From Ideonella alba (GTDB lineage: Bacteria > Pseudomonadota > Gammaproteobacteria > Burkholderiales > Burkholderiaceae_C): a stretch of DNA of 64,000 bases. Position 1 is the first letter of the stretch. Each line of letters begins with the position of its first letter. Where the stretch lies: positions 1 through 64,000 of the forward strand of contig NZ_JAGQDF010000019.1 of NCBI RefSeq assembly GCF_018069875.1. The letters are read 5' to 3'. Both the position numbers and the translations under genes were made by a program. Positions 24,136-31,336 of this stretch are shown here, in pieces. The notes under the pieces were generated by a model. The model saw only the letters and a program-made list of their open reading frames with translations. It made no database searches and was not told where the DNA came from.

Positions 24136-24729
24136 TCAGACTGGCACGTCGCTGGACCAGGTCTGGCTCTTCACGTCGAAGGTGTAGCCCAGCGCCTTGA
24201 GCCGGTCCCGCTGCTGCCGGAACTGCATGCGATCGATCGTCGGGTCGAGCTTCATGGCTTGCCGCTGTTCCAGCAGCGGGTACAGCTCAGCACCGAACAG
24301 GGCCTGGTCGTCGGGCGCGGGCTCATCCGCCGGTGCAGCGCGAGGCCGTCGCGCTGCAGACGGACTTCCCTGGTCAACCGCTTCGACAGTGGCGGCTCGC
24401 TCGTCGCGTGGCGGCGTGGGATCCGCAGGATCGGGCTCAGGCGGCAGCGCCGTTTGAGCAGCGTCCGGCGTCTCATCGGCCTCGTCGATGTAGATCGCCT
24501 CCAGGTTCGCACGGACCTTGACGAAGACCTTGCCGCGCCAGGAGAACGAGTCGGGCTCGATCCACTTGATGACGAACTCGCCGGTGTATTTGCCGGGCTC
24601 GAACTCTTCGATCAGGGCGTCCTTGACCTCGAACTCACCGATCTCGGTGCACAGGTCGCCAATGTTGAACTCACCCTTGCGGCCGCGCTTGCGCGTGACG
24701 ACGAGTGTGCCTCGGACTGAGATGGGCAT
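24136..24729 (-). CDS. DUF3275-family ICE protein
   Basis: The ATG at 24729 has AAAGGAG upstream and gives 197 residues. The N-terminal 85 residues form a beta-rich domain (ISVRGTLVVTRKRGRKGEFN, FEPGKYTGEFVIKWIEP), which I recall as DUF3275. A long acidic, proline- and alanine-rich linker (about 85-145) follows, and then a C-terminal helical piece ending in FDVKSQTWSSDVPV. DUF3275 proteins belong to PFGI-1/clc-type elements; their role in element maintenance is unproven. Confidence 0.7.
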   Translation of the reverse strand: MPISVRGTLVVTRKRGRKGEFNIGDLCTEIGEFEVKDALIEEFEPGKYTGEFVIKWIEPDSFSWRGKVFVKVRANLEAIYIDEADETPDAAQTALPPEPDPADPTPPRDERAATVEAVDQGSPSAARRPRAAPADEPAPDDQALFGAELYPLLEQRQAMKLDPTIDRMQFRQQRDRLKALGYTFDVKSQTWSSDVPV

Positions 24730-25211
24730 AGCTAAGCTCCTTTGGGGCTGAGATGAAGCCTCGAAGGACGTGCCAGGCCCCTGGCGGGACTGGGGGTCCC
24801 GCGAAGCGGTTGGGGAACTGTGCCGGCTTGGCTGGCGAACTGGATGCGCCGTTCCTGGAAAAGACCGCGCGAGGCCGAAGCCCCGCGGTCCAGGAAGCAC
24901 GGTGCCTGCAGGGTTCAGCCGCAGGCGATTCGGCGGTTGGCCATCAGGCGCCGCCATGACGAGGCCCGGCCGAGCCGGGCAGCTTGCATCAATCGCACTC
25001 CAGGCCGTCAGCCAAGGCTGTCGGTGCACCGCTCTTGCAGGAGCCTTGCGGTGTCAGGGCGTGCGTCTTGGGAAAACGCACAAACCAGGCGCGGCTTGAT
25101 TGCCAAGAAGCCGCCACTCGGGAACAAACGTGAAACCTTGGCTTTCTGCACCGGCGGCCCGCGCCGGTCTAGAAAGCCGCCCCTAGGAAGGGGCAGGCTC
25201 AGGGAGGCTGG
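24730..25211 (-). promoter_or_regulatory. multi-hairpin leader, copy C (gene-free 482 bp)
   Basis: No gene is seen here. H1 is CACCG/CGGTG (25027-25031 with 25049-25053, loop TCTTGCAGGAGCC). H2 is GTGCGT/ACGCAC (25061-25066 with 25076-25081). Then GCGGCTT pairs with AAGCCGC (25091-25097 with 25108-25114), and GGCTTTCT pairs with AGAAAGCC (about 25140 with 25171) around an inner ACCGGC stem. GCCCCT/AGGGGC follows. Near the gene a GCGGGAC/GTCCCGC hairpin lies at about 24785. Confidence 0.6.
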
Positions 25212-25346
25212 TCAGTGGCTTGAAGTTGACCGCCGTTCACGATCGACGCGCTTGTCGGTCCAATGGACCCAGTACGCGACGGCCGCGGCGATGGCGATCA
25301 TTCCCCAGCCGATGACGACGGAGGCGATTTGCTGCTCAGTGCTCAT
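25212..25346 (-). CDS. very small membrane protein (44 aa)
   Basis: Translating the minus strand from the ATG at 25346 gives a 44-residue protein with one membrane helix (ASVVIGWGMIAIAAAVAYWV, residues about 8-27) followed by a basic tail (HWTDKRVDRERR). The start lies inside the last codons of the upstream gene (11-base overlap), so translation is coupled. Its size and layout fit a small inner-membrane partner of the next protein. The function is unknown. Confidence 0.5.
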   Translation of the reverse strand: MSTEQQIASVVIGWGMIAIAAAVAYWVHWTDKRVDRERRSTSSH

Positions 25347-25536
25347 CTTCGGGCTCCTTCAAAATCCAGACGGCCAGAGCCTCGAAGACCACGAATGCCA
25401 GGATGGCATGCGCGAAAACGAGGTACTGACCTGCTGACCACGCAGTGTAGCCAACCACCGCGAAGTACGCGATGGCGGCCTTGTCGATCACCCCGGCAAC
25501 GTGTTTGCGTTGCTCGGGATTGAGCTTGCGCTTCAT
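25336..25536 (-). CDS. small membrane protein (66 aa)
   Basis: The protein has a basic N-terminus (KRKLNPEQRKHVAGV) and two likely membrane helices, one around AAIAYFAVVGYTAWSAG and one around FAHAILAFVVFEALAVWIL. It ends in an acidic tail. Its start overlaps the stop of the DUF3577-like gene by four bases and its stop overlaps the next small membrane protein, so the three genes form a tightly coupled set. Confidence 0.6.
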   Translation of the reverse strand: MKRKLNPEQRKHVAGVIDKAAIAYFAVVGYTAWSAGQYLVFAHAILAFVVFEALAVWILKEPEDEH

Positions 25537-26009
25537 CAGGCCTCTGCCGGTTCGTGCCGCTGAGCACCACCGGCTTCGGCCGACTCATCGGCGCGTTGCG
25601 GGCGCTCGACCACAGGAATGTCCACCTTCTGGCCGTCGACCTTCGCAAAGGTCAACTGCAGCAGGCGGGCCTTGAGGCCTTCGCGCTGGACCACCTCGCC
25701 GGTGTTGCTGTCAGTGAACTCGTAGAAGTCAGGCTTGGGGTCACCGGCACGGAAGCCGACGATCACCTTCTGCTTGGCCTTCACCGCGTCCGCCAACTGC
25801 TGAACCGCTTCGAGCGCTTGCTTGCCGACGATGCGGCAATCGATCGAGACGTACTCGACAGCTGTGGACTCCCCCATCATCGCGTTGATGGTGCACGCCA
25901 GGTAGGCGGGCCCCTTCTTCGGCGTGACGGAGCGAACCCGGTTGAGGTAGCCGACACCTTCGACGATCAGGTTGAACATCGAGACGGTTTGGGCTTGTGC
26001 TTCAGGCAT
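25536..26009 (-). CDS. DUF3577 / STY4534-type ICE replication-associated protein
   Basis: The start at 26009 gives 157 residues. The sequence SMFNLIVEGVGYLNRVRSVT near the N-terminus, followed by KGPAYLACTINAMMGES and VEYVSIDCRIVGKQALEA, matches my recollection of the DUF3577 family, annotated as STY4534-type in PFGI-1/SPI-7-class elements. These resemble single-strand-binding or replication accessory proteins in their beta-rich core, but the biochemical role is not established. It is preceded by leader copy D and starts a coupled three-gene set. Confidence 0.75.
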   Translation of the reverse strand: MPEAQAQTVSMFNLIVEGVGYLNRVRSVTPKKGPAYLACTINAMMGESTAVEYVSIDCRIVGKQALEAVQQLADAVKAKQKVIVGFRAGDPKPDFYEFTDSNTGEVVQREGLKARLLQLTFAKVDGQKVDIPVVERPQRADESAEAGGAQRHEPAEA

Positions 26010-26283
26010 GGTGCATCTCCAGTGACAAGAAAAGGGGACGCACCCAGCCCCGCCGGGGATGGATGACATCCCCAGGGGGTTGATGGAACTGAACTCCAGG
26101 CTGCCGGCTTGAGGGCCGGCAGGTCCACCGCTCTTTCAGGAGCCTTTCGGTGTCTGGGCGTGGCGTAACGTGCCACGGTCGGACCGATTGAGTCGGTCAG
26201 GCAGGGAAACCTGGTTCTTCAAGCGCCCGGTGCAGTACTCAAGCGCTTGAAGAACCCGGCCTCAAGCCGGGGTCCACAGGAAG
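26010..26283 (-). promoter_or_regulatory. multi-hairpin leader, copy D
   Basis: The palindrome GGGGATGGATGACATCCCC lies at about 26056-26074, identical to copy A. It is followed by CTGCCGGC/GCCGGCAG (26101-26122). H1 is CACCG/CGGTG (26126-26130 with 26148-26152, loop TCTTTCAGGAGCC). H2 is GTGGC/GCCAC (26160-26164 with 26172-26176) and H3 is GACCGA/TCGGTC (26182-26187 with 26193-26198). H4 is TTCTTCAAGCGC (26215-26226) with GCGCTTGAAGAA (26243-26254), and H5 is CCCGGC/GCCGGG. Confidence 0.65.
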
Positions 26284-26469
26284 TCACAGACTCGCCTCGG
26301 CAACGAGACGACGCACTTCCATGATGCGATCGATGTCACGCTCCGAAAAGCGCGTCAGTCTGCGACCGATGAGGTGATACCACCACGCGGTCTCAAAGGG
26401 GACGCCGGCGGATGCCATGCGTTCGGGCGTGGCCTCATCGTGGCCAGGGAGGACGGCAGCGTGTGCCAT
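26284..26469 (-). CDS. small unknown protein (61 aa)
   Basis: The ATG at 26469 follows AGGAG. The protein reads as a compact helical domain (VPFETAWWYHLIGRRLTRFS, then RDIDRIMEVRRLVAEASL). It has no membrane segment and no recognised motif. It lies between leaders D and E at the edge of the minus-strand block, next to the plus-strand defence cargo. Confidence 0.5.
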   Translation of the reverse strand: MAHAAVLPGHDEATPERMASAGVPFETAWWYHLIGRRLTRFSERDIDRIMEVRRLVAEASL

Positions 26470-26700
26470 GGGGGCTCCTGTGTGCGCGGGCGACATTGCC
26501 CCCCGAGGACACACACGGCGGGTGCGCTCGGGGGCAATGCCACTCGGCAAGAGGAGATTCAACTCCCGAGTCCGGGCCTGACGGCTGGACCCCATCGCTA
26601 TTGCAGGAGCCTGACGATGTTGAGGGCGTGGCGTTTCGTGCCACTACCGGGCTGCAGGGCAGCCAGCAAGCAGATGGATTGTGAGCCTGCTGGCGGGCCA
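26470..26700 (-). promoter_or_regulatory. multi-hairpin leader, copy E
   Basis: A 13-bp stem pairs CATTGCCCCC-CGAG (about 26494-26507) with CTCG-GGGGCAATG (about 26527-26539) just before the small gene. H1 is CATCG/CGATG (26593-26597 with 26615-26619, loop TATTGCAGGAGCC), which differs from CACCG/CGGTG by paired changes. H2 is GTGGC/GCCAC (26628-26632 with 26640-26644). A GCCAGCA/TGCTGGC stem follows. The region 26701-26872 then holds the promoter side of the plus-strand cargo. Confidence 0.6.
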
Positions 26701-26817
26701 ACGTCAACCGGCCATATTGCCCAACCAAGTGTGAGCCCAACCGCGACACAGATGAGGGCGTGGCCCGCCGGGATCGGGCCCTTCCCGAGCCGGCCACTGG
26801 GCCCTGACTACAAAATA

Positions 26818-26833
26818 GGATGGTGTGACATCC
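26818..26833. promoter_or_regulatory. possible operator before the DUF1778 gene
   Basis: GGATG and CATCC face each other across six bases, 40 bases before the ATG at 26873. TACAAAAT just upstream is a fair -10 candidate without a clear -35. Ribbon-helix-helix proteins usually bind such inverted repeats in their own promoters. The same GGATG...CATCC arms occur in the palindromes of leaders A and D. Confidence 0.35.
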
Positions 26834-26872
26834 GACTCTGACATTGCGGATTCAGCAGAAGAAGGGCGCTTC

Positions 26873-27199
26873 ATGGGCCAAACTAGATCAAAGGAACTGG
26901 TCAAGATCAGTATCCGCTGCAAAGCGTGGCAGCGAAACCTGATCAGCCAAGCGGCCGACCGTTTAGGCTGCACCCGTTCGGACTTCGTACTTGAATCGGC
27001 TTGCCGGCGGGCCGAAGAAGTGTTGCTGGACCAAACCTTCTTCGCGCTTGATGCCAAGGGCTTTGCTGCCCTTCAGGCCATGCTCGACCAGCCGCTCGCG
27101 CCCAATGACTGCCTGCGCCGCACCCTGAAGGCGCGCTCACCCTGGGGCACTACCGCCGCGGACGCATCCGTAGCTTCCGACGGCGAACGCATGAAGTGA
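26873..27199 (+). CDS. DUF1778 (TacA-like) antitoxin-type protein
   Basis: Residues about 1-60 read as a ribbon-helix-helix DNA-binding domain (KELVKISIRCKAWQRNLISQ, then CTRSDFVLESACRRAEEVLL). They are followed by the DUF1778 tail FALDAKGFAALQAMLDQP, which in TacA-type antitoxins covers a GNAT acetyltransferase toxin. The ATG at 26873 is preferred over an earlier start for its AAGAAGG site. No GNAT toxin follows; the next gene is another ribbon-helix-helix protein. It is therefore an orphan antitoxin or a regulator of the defence cluster. Confidence 0.75.
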   Translation: MGQTRSKELVKISIRCKAWQRNLISQAADRLGCTRSDFVLESACRRAEEVLLDQTFFALDAKGFAALQAMLDQPLAPNDCLRRTLKARSPWGTTAADASVASDGERMK

Positions 27200-27331
27200 C
27201 TGGGAAACGCTCTCGGCGAATCGTCCGCTGGGTGTTTGGCAGATACGGCGAGCACGCAAGTACCAAGCTGGCCTACTCGCAGTCTGTGGCTGCTTGATGC
27301 AGTACATTTGCAGTCCCGACAAGAGGACGCC

Positions 27332-27532
27332 ATGGCTGCCAGCAAGACCGCCACTCTAACGCTTCGCATCGGACCAGAGATCAAGGAAGCGCTGCAGCGG
27401 GCTGCCGAGTTGGAACACCGCTCCATCGCCAACATGGTCGAGGTGATGATCCGCGAGCATTGCAGGGTCAAGGGCATCGCCACAGATGCGTCCACCAGCA
27501 ACAAGCGCGCGGCCAAGGGAGCCTCTTCGTGA
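27332..27532 (+). CDS. ribbon-helix-helix regulator of the defence cluster
   Basis: The 66-residue protein has AAGAGGA before its ATG at 27332. The sequence KTATLTLRIGPEIKEALQRA followed by EHRSIANMVEVMIREHC is a clear Arc/CopG-type ribbon-helix-helix. Its stop overlaps the GTG start of the DUF499 gene (GTGA), so the regulator and the defence genes are translated together. It probably represses its own promoter in the 130 bases upstream. Confidence 0.75.
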   Translation: MAASKTATLTLRIGPEIKEALQRAAELEHRSIANMVEVMIREHCRVKGIATDASTSNKRAAKGASS

Positions 27533-30500
27533 TCAAGACCGTCAAGCAGGCCTGCCGCTTCAGCGCGGCCATCTACGACTACCGGATGAGCCAGGGTATC
27601 GAGAACCTGGCCGACCTCATTCACGACGCCGGGGATGGGCGCGAGTTCTTTTCGCGCAACTTCGTCACCCACGGCATGGCGCAGTTGTTCCGCGAGGGCC
27701 TTCTGCGACTGTCTGGAAAGTCGGATCAAGCGGTATTCGAATTGACCCAGGCGATGGGCGGCGGCAAGACGCACATGATGATCGCGCTGGGACTGCTGGC
27801 GCGCCACCCGAACCTGCGGCAGGAAGTACTGCCGGCCGACCTGAAGGACCGTATCGACTTCGGCCAGGCACGCATCGCAGCCTTCAATGGCCGCAACACG
27901 CCCGACAACTACATCTGGGGGGATATCGCCACGCAGCTGGGCGAGCCCGAAGCGATCAAGCCCTACTGGGCCAACGGCCCGAAGTCCGTCGACCAGGCGA
28001 AGTGGAAAGAGATCATCGGCGACAAGCCGACCCTGATCCTTCTTGACGAGTTGCCGCCCTACCTGGACAACGCTAGCACCCAGGTCTTCGGGCAAGGCAC
28101 CCTGGCGAACATGGTGGTGTTCTCGCTGGCCACCCTGATGAGTGCGGCGCTGGAACTGCCCAATTGCTGCATCGTCGTCGCCAACCTGTCTGGCAGCTAC
28201 CAGGCGCAGACCAAGGCGTTGACCGACGCTATCTCGAACCTTCAGCAGGAGACGCGCCGTCAAGCGATGACGATCACTCCGGTACAGCTGGCCGGCAACG
28301 AGATCTACGAGATCTTGAAGACACGTCTCATCGACGAGATGCCCAGCGAGCGCGTCATCTCCGACGTGGCCGAGGAGTACGCACAACAGGTCAAGAAGGC
28401 CGAGGACGCAGGCTACATCGTCGCGGCCAGCATCGAGCAGATTGCCGAACAGGTCCGGGAGACCTACCCTTTCCATCCATCTTTCAAGCACCTCGTCGCC
28501 CTGTTCAAGGAGAACGAAGGTTTCCGACAGACCCGCGGGCTGATGCAGTTCACCGCGCGGCTGCTCAAGAGCGTGGCGCAGCGCGAAGACGATGATGTCC
28601 ACCTCATTGGCGCCCAGCATCTCGCCCTCAACGATGACCAGGTACGCGACGAGATCGAGCGCATCGCCCCCAAGCTGCTGCCGGCAGTCACGCGGGACAT
28701 CGCTGACAAAGGCAACGCAATCGCCGAGACCATCGACGCCGAGCTCGATACCGACGCATCCCGCCAGGTGATGACGCTGCTGCTGGCGTCGTCGCTGTCC
28801 CGCGCAGTGGGCGGTCGCATCGGACTTTCAGAGAGCGAGGTCATTGAGTTTCTCGCCGCACCTGGCCGCAAGCCCGACGAGTTCCTGCAGGTCCTGCAGA
28901 GGCTGCGCGAGCAAGCCTGGTATCTGCACCGCGAGGACCAGCGTCTCTTCGTCAAGGAGACCGAGAACCTCTCGCGCCAGATCGAGCGCAACGCCAAAGA
29001 GGTGCCACAGCCCAAGATCGACCAGGCGCTTATTAACCGGCTCACCGGCATCCTCCAGCCGGACAGGCGACAGGCCTACCAAGACGTGCAGGTGCTGCCC
29101 CGCCTCGACGAGATCCGCCTGAGCGGCCCACGCACCCTCATCGTCATCAAGCCGGACGGCAAGGTCCCGCCCAGCGAGTTGCAGAACTTCTTCGACTACC
29201 AACAGGAGAAGAACAATCTGCTGGTGCTGACGGGGCAAGACAGTCACTTGGCCGACGCTGTGGAAGACCGCCTGCGTGAGCTCTACGCCATCGAGCAAAT
29301 CCACAAGCGCCTGAAGGCTGGCGACACCCTGTTCGAGGAGGCGCGTGACCGGCTCGAAGAAGCGGAAGGCCGCTTTGCCAAGGCGCTCTCCGCTGCCTAC
29401 AACCGGGTCTACTTCCCGAGCTCCGATCCCATCGACGGCCGGCACTTCCTGGCCAACGTCACCATCGACAACGGCCTCAAGCTCGGCAAGGGCGAGCAGT
29501 CCGCCGAGGCTCAGATCGAGACGCTGCTGGCCAGCCCGCGCGCCAACTACAAGCTGGCCGCCAACCTGACAGACAGCTTCGGCGAATACTTCGCCATGGC
29601 GGAAGAAGTTCTGTGGCCTTCGGGCAAGGACAACCGCCGCACGCCGTGGAAAGACGTGGTCGCGCGTGCCAAGAGCAACCCCGACTGGCCCTGGATGCCT
29701 GGCTCAGGTGGCATGGACACGCTGAAGACCGAGGCCCTGAAGCAAGGCCGCTGGCGCCTGGGTGAAGACGGGTACATCGAGAAGGGGCCGTTCCCAAAGG
29801 ACAAGACTACGGTCAACGTGTCGGTCATTGGCACCCAGCCTGACACGGGCGCCACCATCCTGAGTCTCACGCCGCGCCACGCGGGCGAAAGCCCGGTGGT
29901 GGTGTACGCCACCCGCCCCGAGGGGCTGGTGAACGGGCAGTCAGTCGAGGACCTCGACAGTTTCACCACGACGGAAGGCACGCTGTACTTCCTCGCCCGA
30001 GACACCACGGGCCACTATGAGACCGGCACGCCCGTTCGCTGGACCGCCGAGCTGAAGATCCGCCACCAGGTGGAGCCCGCCGCCGACAAGCGCCGCGTCA
30101 CGTTGGCGTGCGCGCCCAAGGCCACGCTGACCTACACGTTGGACGGCTCCAACCCGCGCGACGGCTTGGCCTACGAAGGGCCGTTCGAGATTGGCGCCAC
30201 CGCAGCCCGACTGCTCGTTCATGCCCGCGCCGGCGAGGCTATCAAGACGGCAGACTTCCACATTCCGGCCAGCGGCGACAAGACCGTCCAAATCAACGAC
30301 ACCAAACCCGTCAAACTGCAACCCAAGCGCATCAGCCTGGACACCACCGACCGCGTGTTTGGTGTCATCAACCGTTTCCGAGATCTACCTGGAACTCTTT
30401 TCAAGGGCGTGCGCATCGAGATCGGTGAGGGAGAGAATACTGTGACCGTGCGCTTCCAGGAGCGCGAGGTCACTGCCAGCGTGATTGAGGGCGTGATCAA

Positions 30501-30651
30501 CAGCCTGCGCCGGCTGCTGGCCGAAGACCAAGCGCCAGTGGTCGTGAACGTCAGCGACGGCGCCCACTTCGACACCGGCTTCGCAGCCAAGGAGTTTGCG
30601 AAGCTGGTGGGACTGGAGCTGAGGCCCGGTGACGTTGTCCAGGAGGACTGA
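27529..30651 (+). CDS. DUF499-family anti-phage ATPase
   Basis: The 1040-residue protein starts with GTG at 27529, overlapping the regulator gene. Walker A is QAMGGGKTHMM near residues 73-83 and Walker B is LILLDELPPYL near 170-180, the pattern of DUF499 (COG1483) AAA-type ATPases. The last 350 residues form additional beta-rich domains (VNVSVIGTQPDTGATILSLT; ATLTYTLDGSNPRDG). DUF499 genes occur with DUF1156 methyltransferases and helicases in defence islands. The ATPase probably drives recognition or translocation on invading DNA. It is the first large gene of the five-gene cluster. Confidence 0.85.
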   Translation: MIKTVKQACRFSAAIYDYRMSQGIENLADLIHDAGDGREFFSRNFVTHGMAQLFREGLLRLSGKSDQAVFELTQAMGGGKTHMMIALGLLARHPNLRQEVLPADLKDRIDFGQARIAAFNGRNTPDNYIWGDIATQLGEPEAIKPYWANGPKSVDQAKWKEIIGDKPTLILLDELPPYLDNASTQVFGQGTLANMVVFSLATLMSAALELPNCCIVVANLSGSYQAQTKALTDAISNLQQETRRQAMTITPVQLAGNEIYEILKTRLIDEMPSERVISDVAEEYAQQVKKAEDAGYIVAASIEQIAEQVRETYPFHPSFKHLVALFKENEGFRQTRGLMQFTARLLKSVAQREDDDVHLIGAQHLALNDDQVRDEIERIAPKLLPAVTRDIADKGNAIAETIDAELDTDASRQVMTLLLASSLSRAVGGRIGLSESEVIEFLAAPGRKPDEFLQVLQRLREQAWYLHREDQRLFVKETENLSRQIERNAKEVPQPKIDQALINRLTGILQPDRRQAYQDVQVLPRLDEIRLSGPRTLIVIKPDGKVPPSELQNFFDYQQEKNNLLVLTGQDSHLADAVEDRLRELYAIEQIHKRLKAGDTLFEEARDRLEEAEGRFAKALSAAYNRVYFPSSDPIDGRHFLANVTIDNGLKLGKGEQSAEAQIETLLASPRANYKLAANLTDSFGEYFAMAEEVLWPSGKDNRRTPWKDVVARAKSNPDWPWMPGSGGMDTLKTEALKQGRWRLGEDGYIEKGPFPKDKTTVNVSVIGTQPDTGATILSLTPRHAGESPVVVYATRPEGLVNGQSVEDLDSFTTTEGTLYFLARDTTGHYETGTPVRWTAELKIRHQVEPAADKRRVTLACAPKATLTYTLDGSNPRDGLAYEGPFEIGATAARLLVHARAGEAIKTADFHIPASGDKTVQINDTKPVKLQPKRISLDTTDRVFGVINRFRDLPGTLFKGVRIEIGEGENTVTVRFQEREVTASVIEGVINSLRRLLAEDQAPVVVNVSDGAHFDTGFAAKEFAKLVGLELRPGDVVQED

Positions 30652-30655
30652 ATCG

Positions 30656-31336
30656 ATGGCAAAACCCAGGCCCACCCGCACTGCCGCAGCGCTCAATGCC
30701 AACGTCACGGCGTCCGCAACCACCTCGAGCGGAGCATTCGCTGATGTACGGCCGACACTGGGCTTCGGAGTGCCAGCTACCTCGGACCCGCATCACTTCA
30801 AGGTGTTTGTCCCGCGTAGCAACACCGCTCCCGTGCAGCTGAGCGAGTACCTCGGCCTGCAGGCCCTGAGCAACGAGCACTCTGTGATTGATCGGGCGGT
30901 GCTCGACCGGGCGCGCTGGACCGCCATTCGCGCCGAAGCGCAACGCGCCTTCAATGCCCGTCTCGGAGCGCACCACCTTAAGCCCAGCGCCTGGAAGGCT
31001 GGCGACAACCCAGTCGATCGGCTGCTGGGCAAGGAGCTGTGCGTGTTGGTCTGGGCGGTTGAGCACATGGAGATGGAGAAGATCCCCGTCGCTGTGCGCA
31101 ACTGGCTCGCGCTGCGCCCCGAAGAACGTTGGTGGCTTTTCGGCATGACCGCGATGAGCACCGGCGGCATCGGAGACGGTGACAAGGGTTGGCGGTTGGC
31201 CCTGCGCCATGCGCTGGGCGACGTGGCGCAGAGCGAGCTGCTGTCACCGCGCGCGCGCCGCGCGCTTGTCACCCGTGACAGCGGTGTCGTGGGCCAGCGG
31301 CTGACGCTCGACCTTTTCAGCGACGGTACGGAATGA
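30656..31336 (+). CDS. DUF3780-family defence protein
   Basis: The ATG at 30656 has AGGAGG nine bases upstream and gives 226 residues. After a basic N-terminal tail (AKPRPTRTAAALNANV) the protein has GFGVPATSDPHHFKVFVPR, a helical stretch, and WKAGDNPVDRLLGKELCVLV and LRPEERWWLFGMTA near the C-terminus. This arrangement and its place between DUF499 and DUF1156 identify it as DUF3780, a family known to me only from these clusters. Its stop overlaps the next start by four bases. It has no recognisable catalytic motif and may be a structural or specificity subunit. Confidence 0.75.
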   Translation: MAKPRPTRTAAALNANVTASATTSSGAFADVRPTLGFGVPATSDPHHFKVFVPRSNTAPVQLSEYLGLQALSNEHSVIDRAVLDRARWTAIRAEAQRAFNARLGAHHLKPSAWKAGDNPVDRLLGKELCVLVWAVEHMEMEKIPVAVRNWLALRPEERWWLFGMTAMSTGGIGDGDKGWRLALRHALGDVAQSELLSPRARRALVTRDSGVVGQRLTLDLFSDGTE

